In this document: piece after piece, positions 16,503-24,339 of the stretch
Numbering within the stretch: the first letter of the stretch is position 1
Layout: every line of letters begins with the position of its first letter
Origin: Bacteroidales bacterium
GTDB taxonomy: Bacteria > Bacteroidota > Bacteroidia > Bacteroidales > JAEINX01
Assembly (NCBI GenBank): GCA_016342645.1
Contig: JAEINX010000021.1
Location: 1-44,097, forward strand
Length of the DNA: 44,097 nucleotides
Direction: 5' to 3'
Made by a program: the position numbers and the translations under genes
Notes under the pieces: generated by a model
Databases searched by the model: none
The model's input: the letters and a program-made list of their open reading frames with translations, nothing else
Told to the model about the DNA's origin: nothing

Positions 16503-17804
16503 ATGAGAGCAAAATTATCAGATAAACATCAAAAAGCATTAAATTTTTTTGACAGCAAACTTAACGGGAAATTTATTACACATTTAAATTCATGTGTTCA
16601 TTGCGGACTTTGCGGTGAATCTTGTCATTATTATCTTGCTACTAAAGATGAGCGTTTTATGCCAGCAAGGAAGGTGGATTTGGTTGCAAGTATTTACAGG
16701 AGATACCACACTTTTGCCGGTCGATTTTTACCAAAACTTGTTGGGGCAAGAGACCTTAACGACGAAACAATCGAAGAAATGGTCGATGTTTTATTTGGTG
16801 CTTGCACAATGTGTGGCCGATGTTCGGTGCATTGTTCAATAGGTGTTGATGTTCCTTTTCTTGTACGAACAGCAAGGAGTATGCTTGTTGAAATGGATCT
16901 TGTTCCAAAAGGATTACAATCAACTGTTGATGCAGCAATTAATACGGGAAATAATATGGGTATTCCTCGCAACGAGTTTGTTGACACCCTGGAATGGTTG
17001 GAAGAAGACCTTCAAATGGAGGTGGAAGATGATAATGCAGAAATCCCGCGAGACCAAAAAGGGAAGAAAATCATGTACACCTTAAATCCTCGTGAACCAA
17101 AATTCTTTCCACTTTCGATAAGTGCAATGGCAAAAATATATTATGCTGCAAAAGAAAGCTGGACAATATCAACAAACACTTATGATGTAACAAATTATTC
17201 ATATTATTCGGGCGATAACGAAGGAGCTCGTGAGCTGACCGATCGTCTTTGTAAAGAAATGAAGAATCTGGACGCAGAAACTCTTGTACTTGCTGAATGC
17301 GGACATGGTTCAAGAGCAATAAGATGGGAGGGGCCCAATTGGGTTGAAAAAGAATATCCTTTTAAAGTTATTACTGTTATTGAGGTAATTGCTGATTATA
17401 TTCGATCAGGAAGAATTAAACTTGATCCTTCAAAAAACACTCAACTTATTACCCTTCACGATCCATGCAACTTGGTGCGAGCTGGAGGCATAATTGAAGA
17501 ACAGCGATTTATTTTAAAAAATGCTGTCGAAAATTTTATCGAAATGACTCCAAACCGTGAAAACAATTATTGTTGTGGAGGCGGTGGCGGTCAGCTTGCC
17601 ATGAGCGAATATAATGAAAGGAGAGTTGAATCGGGAAGAATTAAAGCCGATCAAATCAGGGCTACGGGTGCAAAAATTGTTGCAACGCCATGTCATAATT
17701 GCATCGACCAACTAATGGGTTTAAACAGCGATTATAAACTTGGTGTAGAAATTATGACAATTGGTGAAATTGTTGCAAATGCTCTTATTCTTGGAGTAGA
17801 ATAA
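16503..17804 (+). CDS. DsrK/HdrD-like Fe-S oxidoreductase
   Basis: This 433-residue soluble protein has two CxxCxxCxxxC [4Fe-4S] sites (Cys31/34/37/41 and Cys101/104/107/111) and a C-terminal CCG domain (Cys322, Cys357-Cys358, Cys397 and Cys400). That is the arrangement of DsrK and HdrD, where the CCG cysteines hold a special cubane that cleaves a disulfide. An earlier segment, LVLAECGHGSRA (261-272), looks like a degenerate first CCG repeat. It is translationally close to the dsrM-like gene and shares the dsrC direction. The inferred job is quinone-linked reduction or oxidation of the DsrC disulfide or trisulfide. Lactate or glycolate oxidase Fe-S subunits share the CCG domain, but the neighbouring dsrC argues for DsrK. 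Confidence 0.85.
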   Translation: MRAKLSDKHQKALNFFDSKLNGKFITHLNSCVHCGLCGESCHYYLATKDERFMPARKVDLVASIYRRYHTFAGRFLPKLVGARDLNDETIEEMVDVLFGACTMCGRCSVHCSIGVDVPFLVRTARSMLVEMDLVPKGLQSTVDAAINTGNNMGIPRNEFVDTLEWLEEDLQMEVEDDNAEIPRDQKGKKIMYTLNPREPKFFPLSISAMAKIYYAAKESWTISTNTYDVTNYSYYSGDNEGARELTDRLCKEMKNLDAETLVLAECGHGSRAIRWEGPNWVEKEYPFKVITVIEVIADYIRSGRIKLDPSKNTQLITLHDPCNLVRAGGIIEEQRFILKNAVENFIEMTPNRENNYCCGGGGGQLAMSEYNERRVESGRIKADQIRATGAKIVATPCHNCIDQLMGLNSDYKLGVEIMTIGEIVANALILGVE

Positions 17805-17816
17805 AATTTATTTGTC

Positions 17817-17842
17817 AAAAAAAAACTTCTTGCAAAACAAGA
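17817..17842 (-). terminator. Weak terminator of the cysteine desulfurase gene
   Basis: A 5-bp stem (TCTTG / CAAGA, 5-nt loop) at 17828-17842 is followed on the minus strand by nine T (17817-17825). The stem is short, so this is tentative. Confidence 0.4.
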
Positions 17843-17869
17843 GATTATTTGTTTAAGTATATTGAAAAA

Positions 17870-19030
17870 CTAATTTTTCATAGAAGCAATTTCACCGACA
17901 GCTTCAATGGCTTTATTGATATGATCATCGGTTGAAAATGGCCCTAAACTAAACCTGACAGTTCCATGTATTTTTTCAGTGCCGATATAGCGATGAACCA
18001 GTGGAGCACATTGTAAACCTGTCCGGCTTGCAATATTATAATCGACATCAAGCATAGTGCCAACATCACCGGCTTCCCAGCCATTTACATTGAAACTAAG
18101 AACGGCATTTTGGTTTTTAGTGTCATCTGCACAATAGGTTGTAACTCCATCAATATTTTGTAAACCTAATCTTAATTTATCCCATAATGCGATTTCCTGA
18201 GCATGAATTTTTTTAATACCTTGTTCGCGTATCCACTTCTGTCCGGCAAATAAACCTGCAACTCCAAGAACATTTAATGTACCACATTCCATGCGATAAG
18301 GAAATTCTTCAAGATGAAAAGGATAGGCTGAACGAACACCGGTTCCGCCAAAACGAGTTCCTTTAATAGGAACATTTTCTCCAACATATGATCCTCCGAT
18401 TCCGGTTGGGCCCATTAAACATTTATGGCCGGTAAAAGCCAAAAGATCAATATTCATTTTTTTAATATCAATTTCAATAATTCCTGCAGTCTGACTTGCA
18501 TCAACAGCAAAATAAATTCCGGCATCTCTACATAATTTCCCTACTTCCTCTATGGGTTGAACAGTACCAATTATGTTTGAGCCATGATTCATGATCACAA
18601 GTTTGGTGTTTTTCTTAAATGCTTTCTTGAAATCATCAGGATTAACATATCCTTTTTTGTTAAATGGAATATAGGTAAGCTCAATCTCACCGGCATCCAT
18701 TTTATGATATAAAGGTCTTAAAACTGAATTATGTTCAAGATTTGTGGTGATAACATGATCTCCTTTTTCAGCCATTCCTTGAATAATCATGTTTAATGAA
18801 TCGCTTGCATTATAACTAAAAGTTAAATAATTAGGATTTTCTCCGTTAAAAAACTCCGTAAGCATTTTTCTTGTTCCATGAACCACTTCTTCGGTTTCAA
18901 TTGCTTTATCGAAACCTGAACGGCCGGGATTAACTCCATTTTTTCGATAGAAATCAATCATAAAATCATACACTTCCTTGGGTTTTGGAAATGTGGTTGC
19001 ACCATTATCTAAGTAGATTAAATCATCCAT
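17870..19030 (-). CDS. Class V aminotransferase-fold cysteine desulfurase
   Basis: These 386 residues belong to the PLP-dependent cysteine desulfurase group (SufS/IscS relatives). The start IYLDNGATTFPKP, His100 in NLEHNS, Asp177 in AVDASQ, the PLP lysine Lys203 in FTGHKCLMGP and the presumed sulfur-accepting Cys341 in SRTGLQCAPLVH are all present. The short C-terminal SRTGLQCAPL motif is typical of the stand-alone 'cysteine desulfurase family protein' type and not of the SufS in suf operons. The enzyme would release sulfur from cysteine as a protein persulfide. It converges with the dsrK-like gene with 65 nt between them; a role as sulfur donor to DsrC is possible but not shown by gene order alone. 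Confidence 0.9.
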   Translation of the reverse strand: MDDLIYLDNGATTFPKPKEVYDFMIDFYRKNGVNPGRSGFDKAIETEEVVHGTRKMLTEFFNGENPNYLTFSYNASDSLNMIIQGMAEKGDHVITTNLEHNSVLRPLYHKMDAGEIELTYIPFNKKGYVNPDDFKKAFKKNTKLVIMNHGSNIIGTVQPIEEVGKLCRDAGIYFAVDASQTAGIIEIDIKKMNIDLLAFTGHKCLMGPTGIGGSYVGENVPIKGTRFGGTGVRSAYPFHLEEFPYRMECGTLNVLGVAGLFAGQKWIREQGIKKIHAQEIALWDKLRLGLQNIDGVTTYCADDTKNQNAVLSFNVNGWEAGDVGTMLDVDYNIASRTGLQCAPLVHRYIGTEKIHGTVRFSLGPFSTDDHINKAIEAVGEIASMKN

Positions 19031-19329
19031 TATATTAAGTTTTAATCAATATTTTTGTGGTTATTACTATTTAAATATCTATTTATATAAATAAATGCAA
19101 AACTAAAGGATTTTATTTAAATTGCAATTCTAAATAGCTCTCAAAAAAAACAAATTTTGATTAAAACTTAATATGATTAAACTTTGAATTGAAAAAATAA
19201 TTTTTATTATCCTTTTCTTCAGGAAAATGTAAAATAAAAAAAAATCAGCAAAAAAGAATTTTGTAATAATTTTTCTTAATATTGCTAACAATTAAGGAAG
19301 ATATAAGTTTAACATAAAAATTTGAAATC
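19031..19329. other. Intergenic region between divergent desulfurase and purB genes
   Basis: About 300 very AT-rich bases. I find no full TTTG/TAnnTTTG promoter for either gene, no RNA gene and no repeat. Confidence 0.5.
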
Positions 19330-20682
19330 ATGGACTTAACACCATTTAATGCAATTTCGCCGATTGACGGAAGATATAGAAAACAAACAGAAGCTTTATG
19401 TTATTATTTTTCGGAAGCTGCTTTTATTAATTACAGGGTTTTTGTTGAAATCGAATATTTTATAGCTTTAAGCCAAATTCCTTTGCCGCAGTTGAAAGAT
19501 ATTGATTCCAATATTCATGACCAATTACGTTCAATCAGCAAAGTATTTACTTTTAAGGATGCAAACGAAGTAAAGGAAATTGAAAAAAAGACAAATCATG
19601 ATGTTAAAGCGGTTGAATATTATCTTAGAAAGAAGTTCGATAAATTAGGATTTGGCCAATACAAAGAATTTATTCATTTTGGATTAACATCTCAGGATAT
19701 TAATAATACTGCTATTCCCTATGCTTTAAAATTAGGACTTAATGATGTTATGTTTCCTTTGCTTAACGAGCTTATTAACAAACTTGAACAAAAAGCAAAA
19801 GAATGGAAAAAAATTCCTATGCTTGCTCGAACACATGGACAAGCTGCTTCCCCAACTTATGTCGGAAAAGAAATTTATGTTTTTGTTGATAGGTTAAAAC
19901 AGCAAGTTAAACAGATGAGATTTATTCCAATAACTGCAAAATTTGGAGGTGCTATCGGAAATTTCAATGCTCATTTTGCTGCTTATCCCCAAATTGATTG
20001 GATAAATTTTTCAAATAATTTTGTGAAGGAAAATTTGGGACTCGAACGCCAAAAAATTACTACACAAATTGAACATTACGATGATCTTGCTGCTCTTTTC
20101 GATTGTTTTAAAAGAATTAATACAATTTTGATTGACCTTACTCGTGATTTCTGGCAATATATTTCAATGGATTATTTTAAGCAAAAAATTGCAACTGACG
20201 AAGTCGGTTCTTCAGCTATGCCGCATAAAATTAATCCTATTGATTTTGAAAATTCAGAAGGGAATCTCGGAATTGCCAATTCATTTTTTGAATTTTTATC
20301 AGCAAAACTTCCCATCTCACGACTGCAAAGAGATTTAACAGATTCAACGGTTTCGAGAAATATTGGCGTTCCGTTTGCTCATACTCTCATTTCGATTAAA
20401 TCTTTATTAAAAGGCCTTAATAAATTATTGATTAACGAAAATGCAATTAAAAATGATTTGCAAAATAATTGGGAAGTTGTATCTGAAGGAATTCAAACTA
20501 TTTTGAGAAGAGAAAATTACCCGAATCCTTACGATGCATTGAAAAAACTTACACGAACAAATGATAAAATCACAAAGGAGGCTATTTCTGTTTTTATAAA
20601 TAAATTGCATGTGCCGGAATCGGTTAAAGATGAATTAAGACAACTAACTCCCGAAAATTATACGGGAATAAATTCTTTTTAA
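19330..20682 (+). CDS. purB: Adenylosuccinate lyase
   Basis: PurB catalyses two steps of purine synthesis, release of fumarate from SAICAR and from adenylosuccinate. The 450-residue length and motifs fit the E. coli-type subgroup: the start FNAISPIDGRY, TSQDINNTAIP (120-130), ARTHGQAASP with His169, and the fumarase/aspartase-superfamily signature SSAMPHKINP (294-303) that carries the catalytic Ser. It appears monocistronic, with 184 nt to the next gene, which has its own promoter. Confidence 0.97.
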   Translation: MDLTPFNAISPIDGRYRKQTEALCYYFSEAAFINYRVFVEIEYFIALSQIPLPQLKDIDSNIHDQLRSISKVFTFKDANEVKEIEKKTNHDVKAVEYYLRKKFDKLGFGQYKEFIHFGLTSQDINNTAIPYALKLGLNDVMFPLLNELINKLEQKAKEWKKIPMLARTHGQAASPTYVGKEIYVFVDRLKQQVKQMRFIPITAKFGGAIGNFNAHFAAYPQIDWINFSNNFVKENLGLERQKITTQIEHYDDLAALFDCFKRINTILIDLTRDFWQYISMDYFKQKIATDEVGSSAMPHKINPIDFENSEGNLGIANSFFEFLSAKLPISRLQRDLTDSTVSRNIGVPFAHTLISIKSLLKGLNKLLINENAIKNDLQNNWEVVSEGIQTILRRENYPNPYDALKKLTRTNDKITKEAISVFINKLHVPESVKDELRQLTPENYTGINSF

Positions 20683-20819
20683 TTTGACTATAAGTCATTT
20701 GGGCATTATTATAACCCTGAAAAGACTTGAACACCGAATATGTTTTTTTCGATAATTTCTCATTTTAAAGTTGAGTTGTTTTAGGTGATAATCTGCAGAA
20801 TCTGTCGGAAATATTTTAA

Positions 20820-20849
20820 TTTGCATATAATTCTTAAAGTTTATCTTTG
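20820..20849 (+). promoter_or_regulatory. Promoter of the ABC exporter gene
   Basis: TTTG (20820-20823), an 18-nt spacer and TATCTTTG (20842-20849) match the Bacteroidota promoter consensus. The ATG at 20867 is 17 nt downstream of the -7 box, so the leader is very short. Confidence 0.75.
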
Positions 20850-20866
20850 CGGTAAAGTTGATAAAA

Positions 20867-22687
20867 ATGAAAAAATTTTATAGAATACTGAGATACATAC
20901 GACCTTATTCGGGATATGCTGTATTGAATATCATCTCTAATATTTTTGCAACTGTATTTTCATTGTTCTCTTTTGTGATGCTTGTGCCTTTTTTAAGCCT
21001 GCTTTTTGGGAAAGATGAACTTGTTAGCTCAGCACCTGAATTTTCATTCCATTATGATACTTTAATTCAATATTTGAACTATCAAATAAGTCAAATAATT
21101 ATTGAAAAAGGGGAAATAGATGCCTTAATTTTTATTTGTTTATTTCTTCTATTCTCATTTTTTCTACGCAATTTATTTCGCTTTTTTGCAATGGTTTTAC
21201 TTGCCATAATCAGGGGCGGAGCAATTAAAAACATTCGAGATGATGTTTATAAAAAAATATTGATTCTTCCACTTTCATTCTATTCAAAGAGAAAAAAAGG
21301 AGATGTAATTGCACGCATAACTACCGATGTTCAGGAAGTTGAGGTTTCAATTCTGAATTATCTCGAAATGATTATACGTGATCCTATTCAGATAATTGCA
21401 TACTTTACGGCTATGGTAATGATGAGTCCGCAACTAACATTGTTTGTTATCATTATTCTACCGATTGGTGGGTTTATAATAGGAAGAATAGGAAAAAGCT
21501 TAAGAAAAACATCGAAAGTTGGACAGGCAAAATTGGCTGGCATGCTTTCTGTTATCGAAGAAACAATTTCTGGCCTCAGAATTATAAAAGCATTTAATGC
21601 GATAAATTTTACAAATAAGCGATTTAAGGGACTAAATCAATCATACACTAAATTAATGATCGGATTGAATATTCGAAGAGATTTATCATCGCCGTTAAGC
21701 GAGTTTATGTCCTCAATGGTAATTGTTATTGTACTTTGGTTTGGTGGAAAACTTGTGCTAGACGAACATCCTTCGATTTCTGCCGAAGTTTTCATAACTT
21801 ATATTGTAATATTTTCACAAATTATTCCTCCGATAAAAACATTTGCCACCGGTTTTTTCAACATACAAAAAGGAATTGCTTCGGCTGAAAGAATATTTGA
21901 AGTAATAGATGCCGAAGAGGTTATTACCGAAAAACCTGATGCAAAACGCATTGATTCTTTTGAAAAAGAAATAGAATACAGAAATGTTAATTTCAAATAT
22001 GCTAAGGATTGGGTATTAAAAGATGTTAATATTAAAATTCCGAAAGGGAAAATTATTGCCCTAGTCGGACAATCGGGAGGCGGAAAATCAACATTTGTTG
22101 ACCTGCTACCAAGATTTTATGACTGTGTTAAAGGGGAAATTCTAATTGATAATATTCCTTTGACAGATTATCGCATCAATGATATTCGAGGTTTGATGGG
22201 AATGGTTAGCCAGGAATCAATACTTTTTAATGATACGATTTATAATAATATAGTTTTCGGAATGGAAGGCGTTAAAGAAAATGATGTTGTTGAAGCTGCA
22301 AAAGTTGCTAATGCACATGAGTTTATTTCCAAACTTGAAGATGGTTATTATTCAAACATCGGCGATCGCGGTACAAAACTATCGGGTGGCCAGCGACAAC
22401 GACTAAGTATTGCCCGTGCCGTACTTCGTAATCCGCCAATTTTAATTCTCGATGAAGCAACCTCATCCCTCGACACCGAATCGGAAAGATTAGTTCAGGA
22501 TGCTTTGGCAAAAGTTATGAGTAACAGAACCTCAATAGTAATAGCCCACCGATTATCAACTATTCAATTTGCCGACGAAATTGTAGTAATTCAAAAAGGC
22601 GAAATTGTTGAAAGAGGAACTCACGAAAAACTTCTAAAACAAAAAGGGGTTTATAAAAAACTTTACGATTTGCAGACGTTTGCGTAA
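20867..22687 (+). CDS. ABC exporter, MsbA/type I fusion (TM domain plus ATPase)
   Basis: This 606-residue half-transporter has six predicted membrane helices in the first ~330 residues and a C-terminal nucleotide-binding domain: Walker A GQSGGGKST (about 401-409), signature LSGGQRQRLS, Walker B ILILDEATSSLD and the H-loop IAHRLST. Dimers of this type flip lipids or export hydrophobic compounds across the inner membrane; an MsbA-like lipid A-core flippase is the likeliest role in this phylum, but substrate cannot be read from sequence. The ATG at 20867 is preferred over a TTG at 20858 because the promoter sits immediately upstream. Confidence 0.92.
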   Translation: MKKFYRILRYIRPYSGYAVLNIISNIFATVFSLFSFVMLVPFLSLLFGKDELVSSAPEFSFHYDTLIQYLNYQISQIIIEKGEIDALIFICLFLLFSFFLRNLFRFFAMVLLAIIRGGAIKNIRDDVYKKILILPLSFYSKRKKGDVIARITTDVQEVEVSILNYLEMIIRDPIQIIAYFTAMVMMSPQLTLFVIIILPIGGFIIGRIGKSLRKTSKVGQAKLAGMLSVIEETISGLRIIKAFNAINFTNKRFKGLNQSYTKLMIGLNIRRDLSSPLSEFMSSMVIVIVLWFGGKLVLDEHPSISAEVFITYIVIFSQIIPPIKTFATGFFNIQKGIASAERIFEVIDAEEVITEKPDAKRIDSFEKEIEYRNVNFKYAKDWVLKDVNIKIPKGKIIALVGQSGGGKSTFVDLLPRFYDCVKGEILIDNIPLTDYRINDIRGLMGMVSQESILFNDTIYNNIVFGMEGVKENDVVEAAKVANAHEFISKLEDGYYSNIGDRGTKLSGGQRQRLSIARAVLRNPPILILDEATSSLDTESERLVQDALAKVMSNRTSIVIAHRLSTIQFADEIVVIQKGEIVERGTHEKLLKQKGVYKKLYDLQTFA

Positions 22688-22822
22688 GGTTAAATTTTCA
22701 AATCTGTTTTCTTTTATTTTACGAAACTGTTTCGTCAAAGGCAAGTACTCCAAACCTAATTTCGCTTTCTCAGCTTAGTAGTACATTTTGCCTTTGTATC
22801 CTTATTAAACTTCAGTGTACAT

Positions 22823-24067
22823 TTAATTCTTTACACAACGAACCGAAAAAGCATGGTCATTACCGTAGTTTTTACGGTAAACTCCATTGAATGTATTGTG
22901 GAGAACCCTGTTCCAAGAATTATCAACATTATTCTCAGTAGAAGTCCAAAAACCTGCTATGGTACCAATATCCAAGAAATCACTTTTATAATCACAGAAG
23001 CCACCCGGAATTGCAGTGAATCCAAAGTCATTTGTTCCGGTTCCACCGGCATTCCAACCACTTGTTGATTTTAGTTTTTCTCCTGCATCAAAACCACGCC
23101 ATCCGGTGCCGTTCCATATAGGGTCACCTACAGAATATTGGCTGTCAACAGTGCCTTCCAATATCTTCCATTCATCATCGGTAGGAAGATGCCAATCTTC
23201 AGGGCAAATACCTTGCACGCCTTGTGTAGTCGAATATTGCATCATTTCCCACCATTGATATAATCCACCATAAACATCACAATTTATGGTACTATCATTA
23301 TAACAATATTTTTCAAATACTCCATTGTCAGTCATATCAATATCTCCATCTATCCTTTCACCTAAATTAAGGTTTTCGGCCATCCAACATTGATCGCCAA
23401 TTTGTACTGTGCTGTATGTTTGATCGTCACGTGGATCAGTGAACGTATCACCACAAGTAAATGGTGAAGAACCGGGGTAGATTAAAACATTATCGGCAAG
23501 CATTTTTACAAGATAGCCTTCACCGGGTTTGCAATTGCCAATTCCATTAATCCAATTCGGGCCGATTTTTCTAAGCATACCTCCTACGGAGTTTCTTATA
23601 TATGCTAAATCATCTCCAATGATTGAATTAAAGGCTTCTAAAGCATCTATTTCGTTAGCCGGCAAATAACTGACAAATTGAAAACCTGAAGTAAGTTCGA
23701 TAGGAGTATCCTGAGGAATAAGTGTGCCTTCAATTGTAAATTGGCCGGCAACATTTGTTTTTATCAAATAACCTTCAACACCAATCCAATCACCAATCCC
23801 ATTAACCCAATTTGGGCCGATTTTTCTTAACATCGCTCCAACAGAGTTTCTTATATAGTCAAGATCATCAGTAAGAATTTCCTGAACAACTGCTACCATA
23901 TCCGGATACTCAGGAATAAATCGCGTAGAAACGAAACTAAAGCCTTCAGAAATTTCAATTTGCTGTTCACCTGTTAAAGGATTTTTTGGGTTTTGCTTTT
24001 GTGGGAAAGCCTGTTGTGAAATGATCAAAGCTAAAATCATTAAACATACCATATAATTTTTTTTCAT
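22823..24067 (-). CDS. Secreted FISUMP-domain protein with two copies of the RNSxGxM-KIGPNWVNGIG module
   Basis: The 414-residue protein has a signal peptide (cleavage near AFPQ). Residues 37-115 and 122-198 are two copies of a module also found at the end of the beta-helix protein (12676-14979). Residues ~209-414 match the Fibrobacter succinogenes major paralogous (FISUMP) domain: YSTVQIGDQCWMAENLNLG, CPEDWHLPTDDEW and a C-terminal FSVRCVKN. FISUMP domains are found on surface or secreted proteins of Bacteroidota and Fibrobacteres, with unclear function. A T9SS C-terminal domain is not apparent. The 135-nt gap after it contains a small hairpin (ACGAAA / TTTCGT, 22721-22735) that lacks a T-tract. 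Confidence 0.85.
   Translation of the reverse strand: MKKNYMVCLMILALIISQQAFPQKQNPKNPLTGEQQIEISEGFSFVSTRFIPEYPDMVAVVQEILTDDLDYIRNSVGAMLRKIGPNWVNGIGDWIGVEGYLIKTNVAGQFTIEGTLIPQDTPIELTSGFQFVSYLPANEIDALEAFNSIIGDDLAYIRNSVGGMLRKIGPNWINGIGNCKPGEGYLVKMLADNVLIYPGSSPFTCGDTFTDPRDDQTYSTVQIGDQCWMAENLNLGERIDGDIDMTDNGVFEKYCYNDSTINCDVYGGLYQWWEMMQYSTTQGVQGICPEDWHLPTDDEWKILEGTVDSQYSVGDPIWNGTGWRGFDAGEKLKSTSGWNAGGTGTNDFGFTAIPGGFCDYKSDFLDIGTIAGFWTSTENNVDNSWNRVLHNTFNGVYRKNYGNDHAFSVRCVKN
23474..23959 (-). repeat. Second tandem pair of the RNSxGxM-KIGPNWVNGIG module
   Basis: Copies at about 23723-23959 and 23474-23704. They share GF(S/Q)FVS, a DDL-YIRNSVG-ML block, RKIGPNW(V/I)NGIG and EGYL(I/V)K. This pair is closer to each other than to the pair in the beta-helix gene. 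Confidence 0.85.
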
Positions 24068-24339
24068 AATTTTAATTTTTTAATAAACATTGAATTTTAT
24101 AAATATACAAAAATCCAATAATGTTATGGATTTATTTGCAATTATACAAAATTATTCATTCCTATAAAAAAACAGAAAAAAAAATGAATCTCATTGAGTA
24201 TCTACCTTGAGAGAGTTCATTCATGAACAAGGTACACCGATTAGCAGTTTACGAAGTGATTAAAATTCAACACGAAACATCTAAAATCGTTTATCTTTAT
24301 TCGATATTCAATTATAAATTGTTTTCGCATTAACCAAAC

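Noticed and set aside
22736-22796. Inverted pair CAAAGGCA / TGCCTTTG after the ABC exporter gene
   Set aside because: Only 8 bp long with a 45-nt loop and no gene or direct repeat around it; chance is likely in a short AT-rich gap.
24204-24233. Imperfect stem (ACCTTG / CAAGGT with inner TTCA / TGAA) in the gap before the giant cargo's 3' end
   Set aside because: Short interrupted stem with no T-tract; it may be a weak terminator but I cannot support the call.
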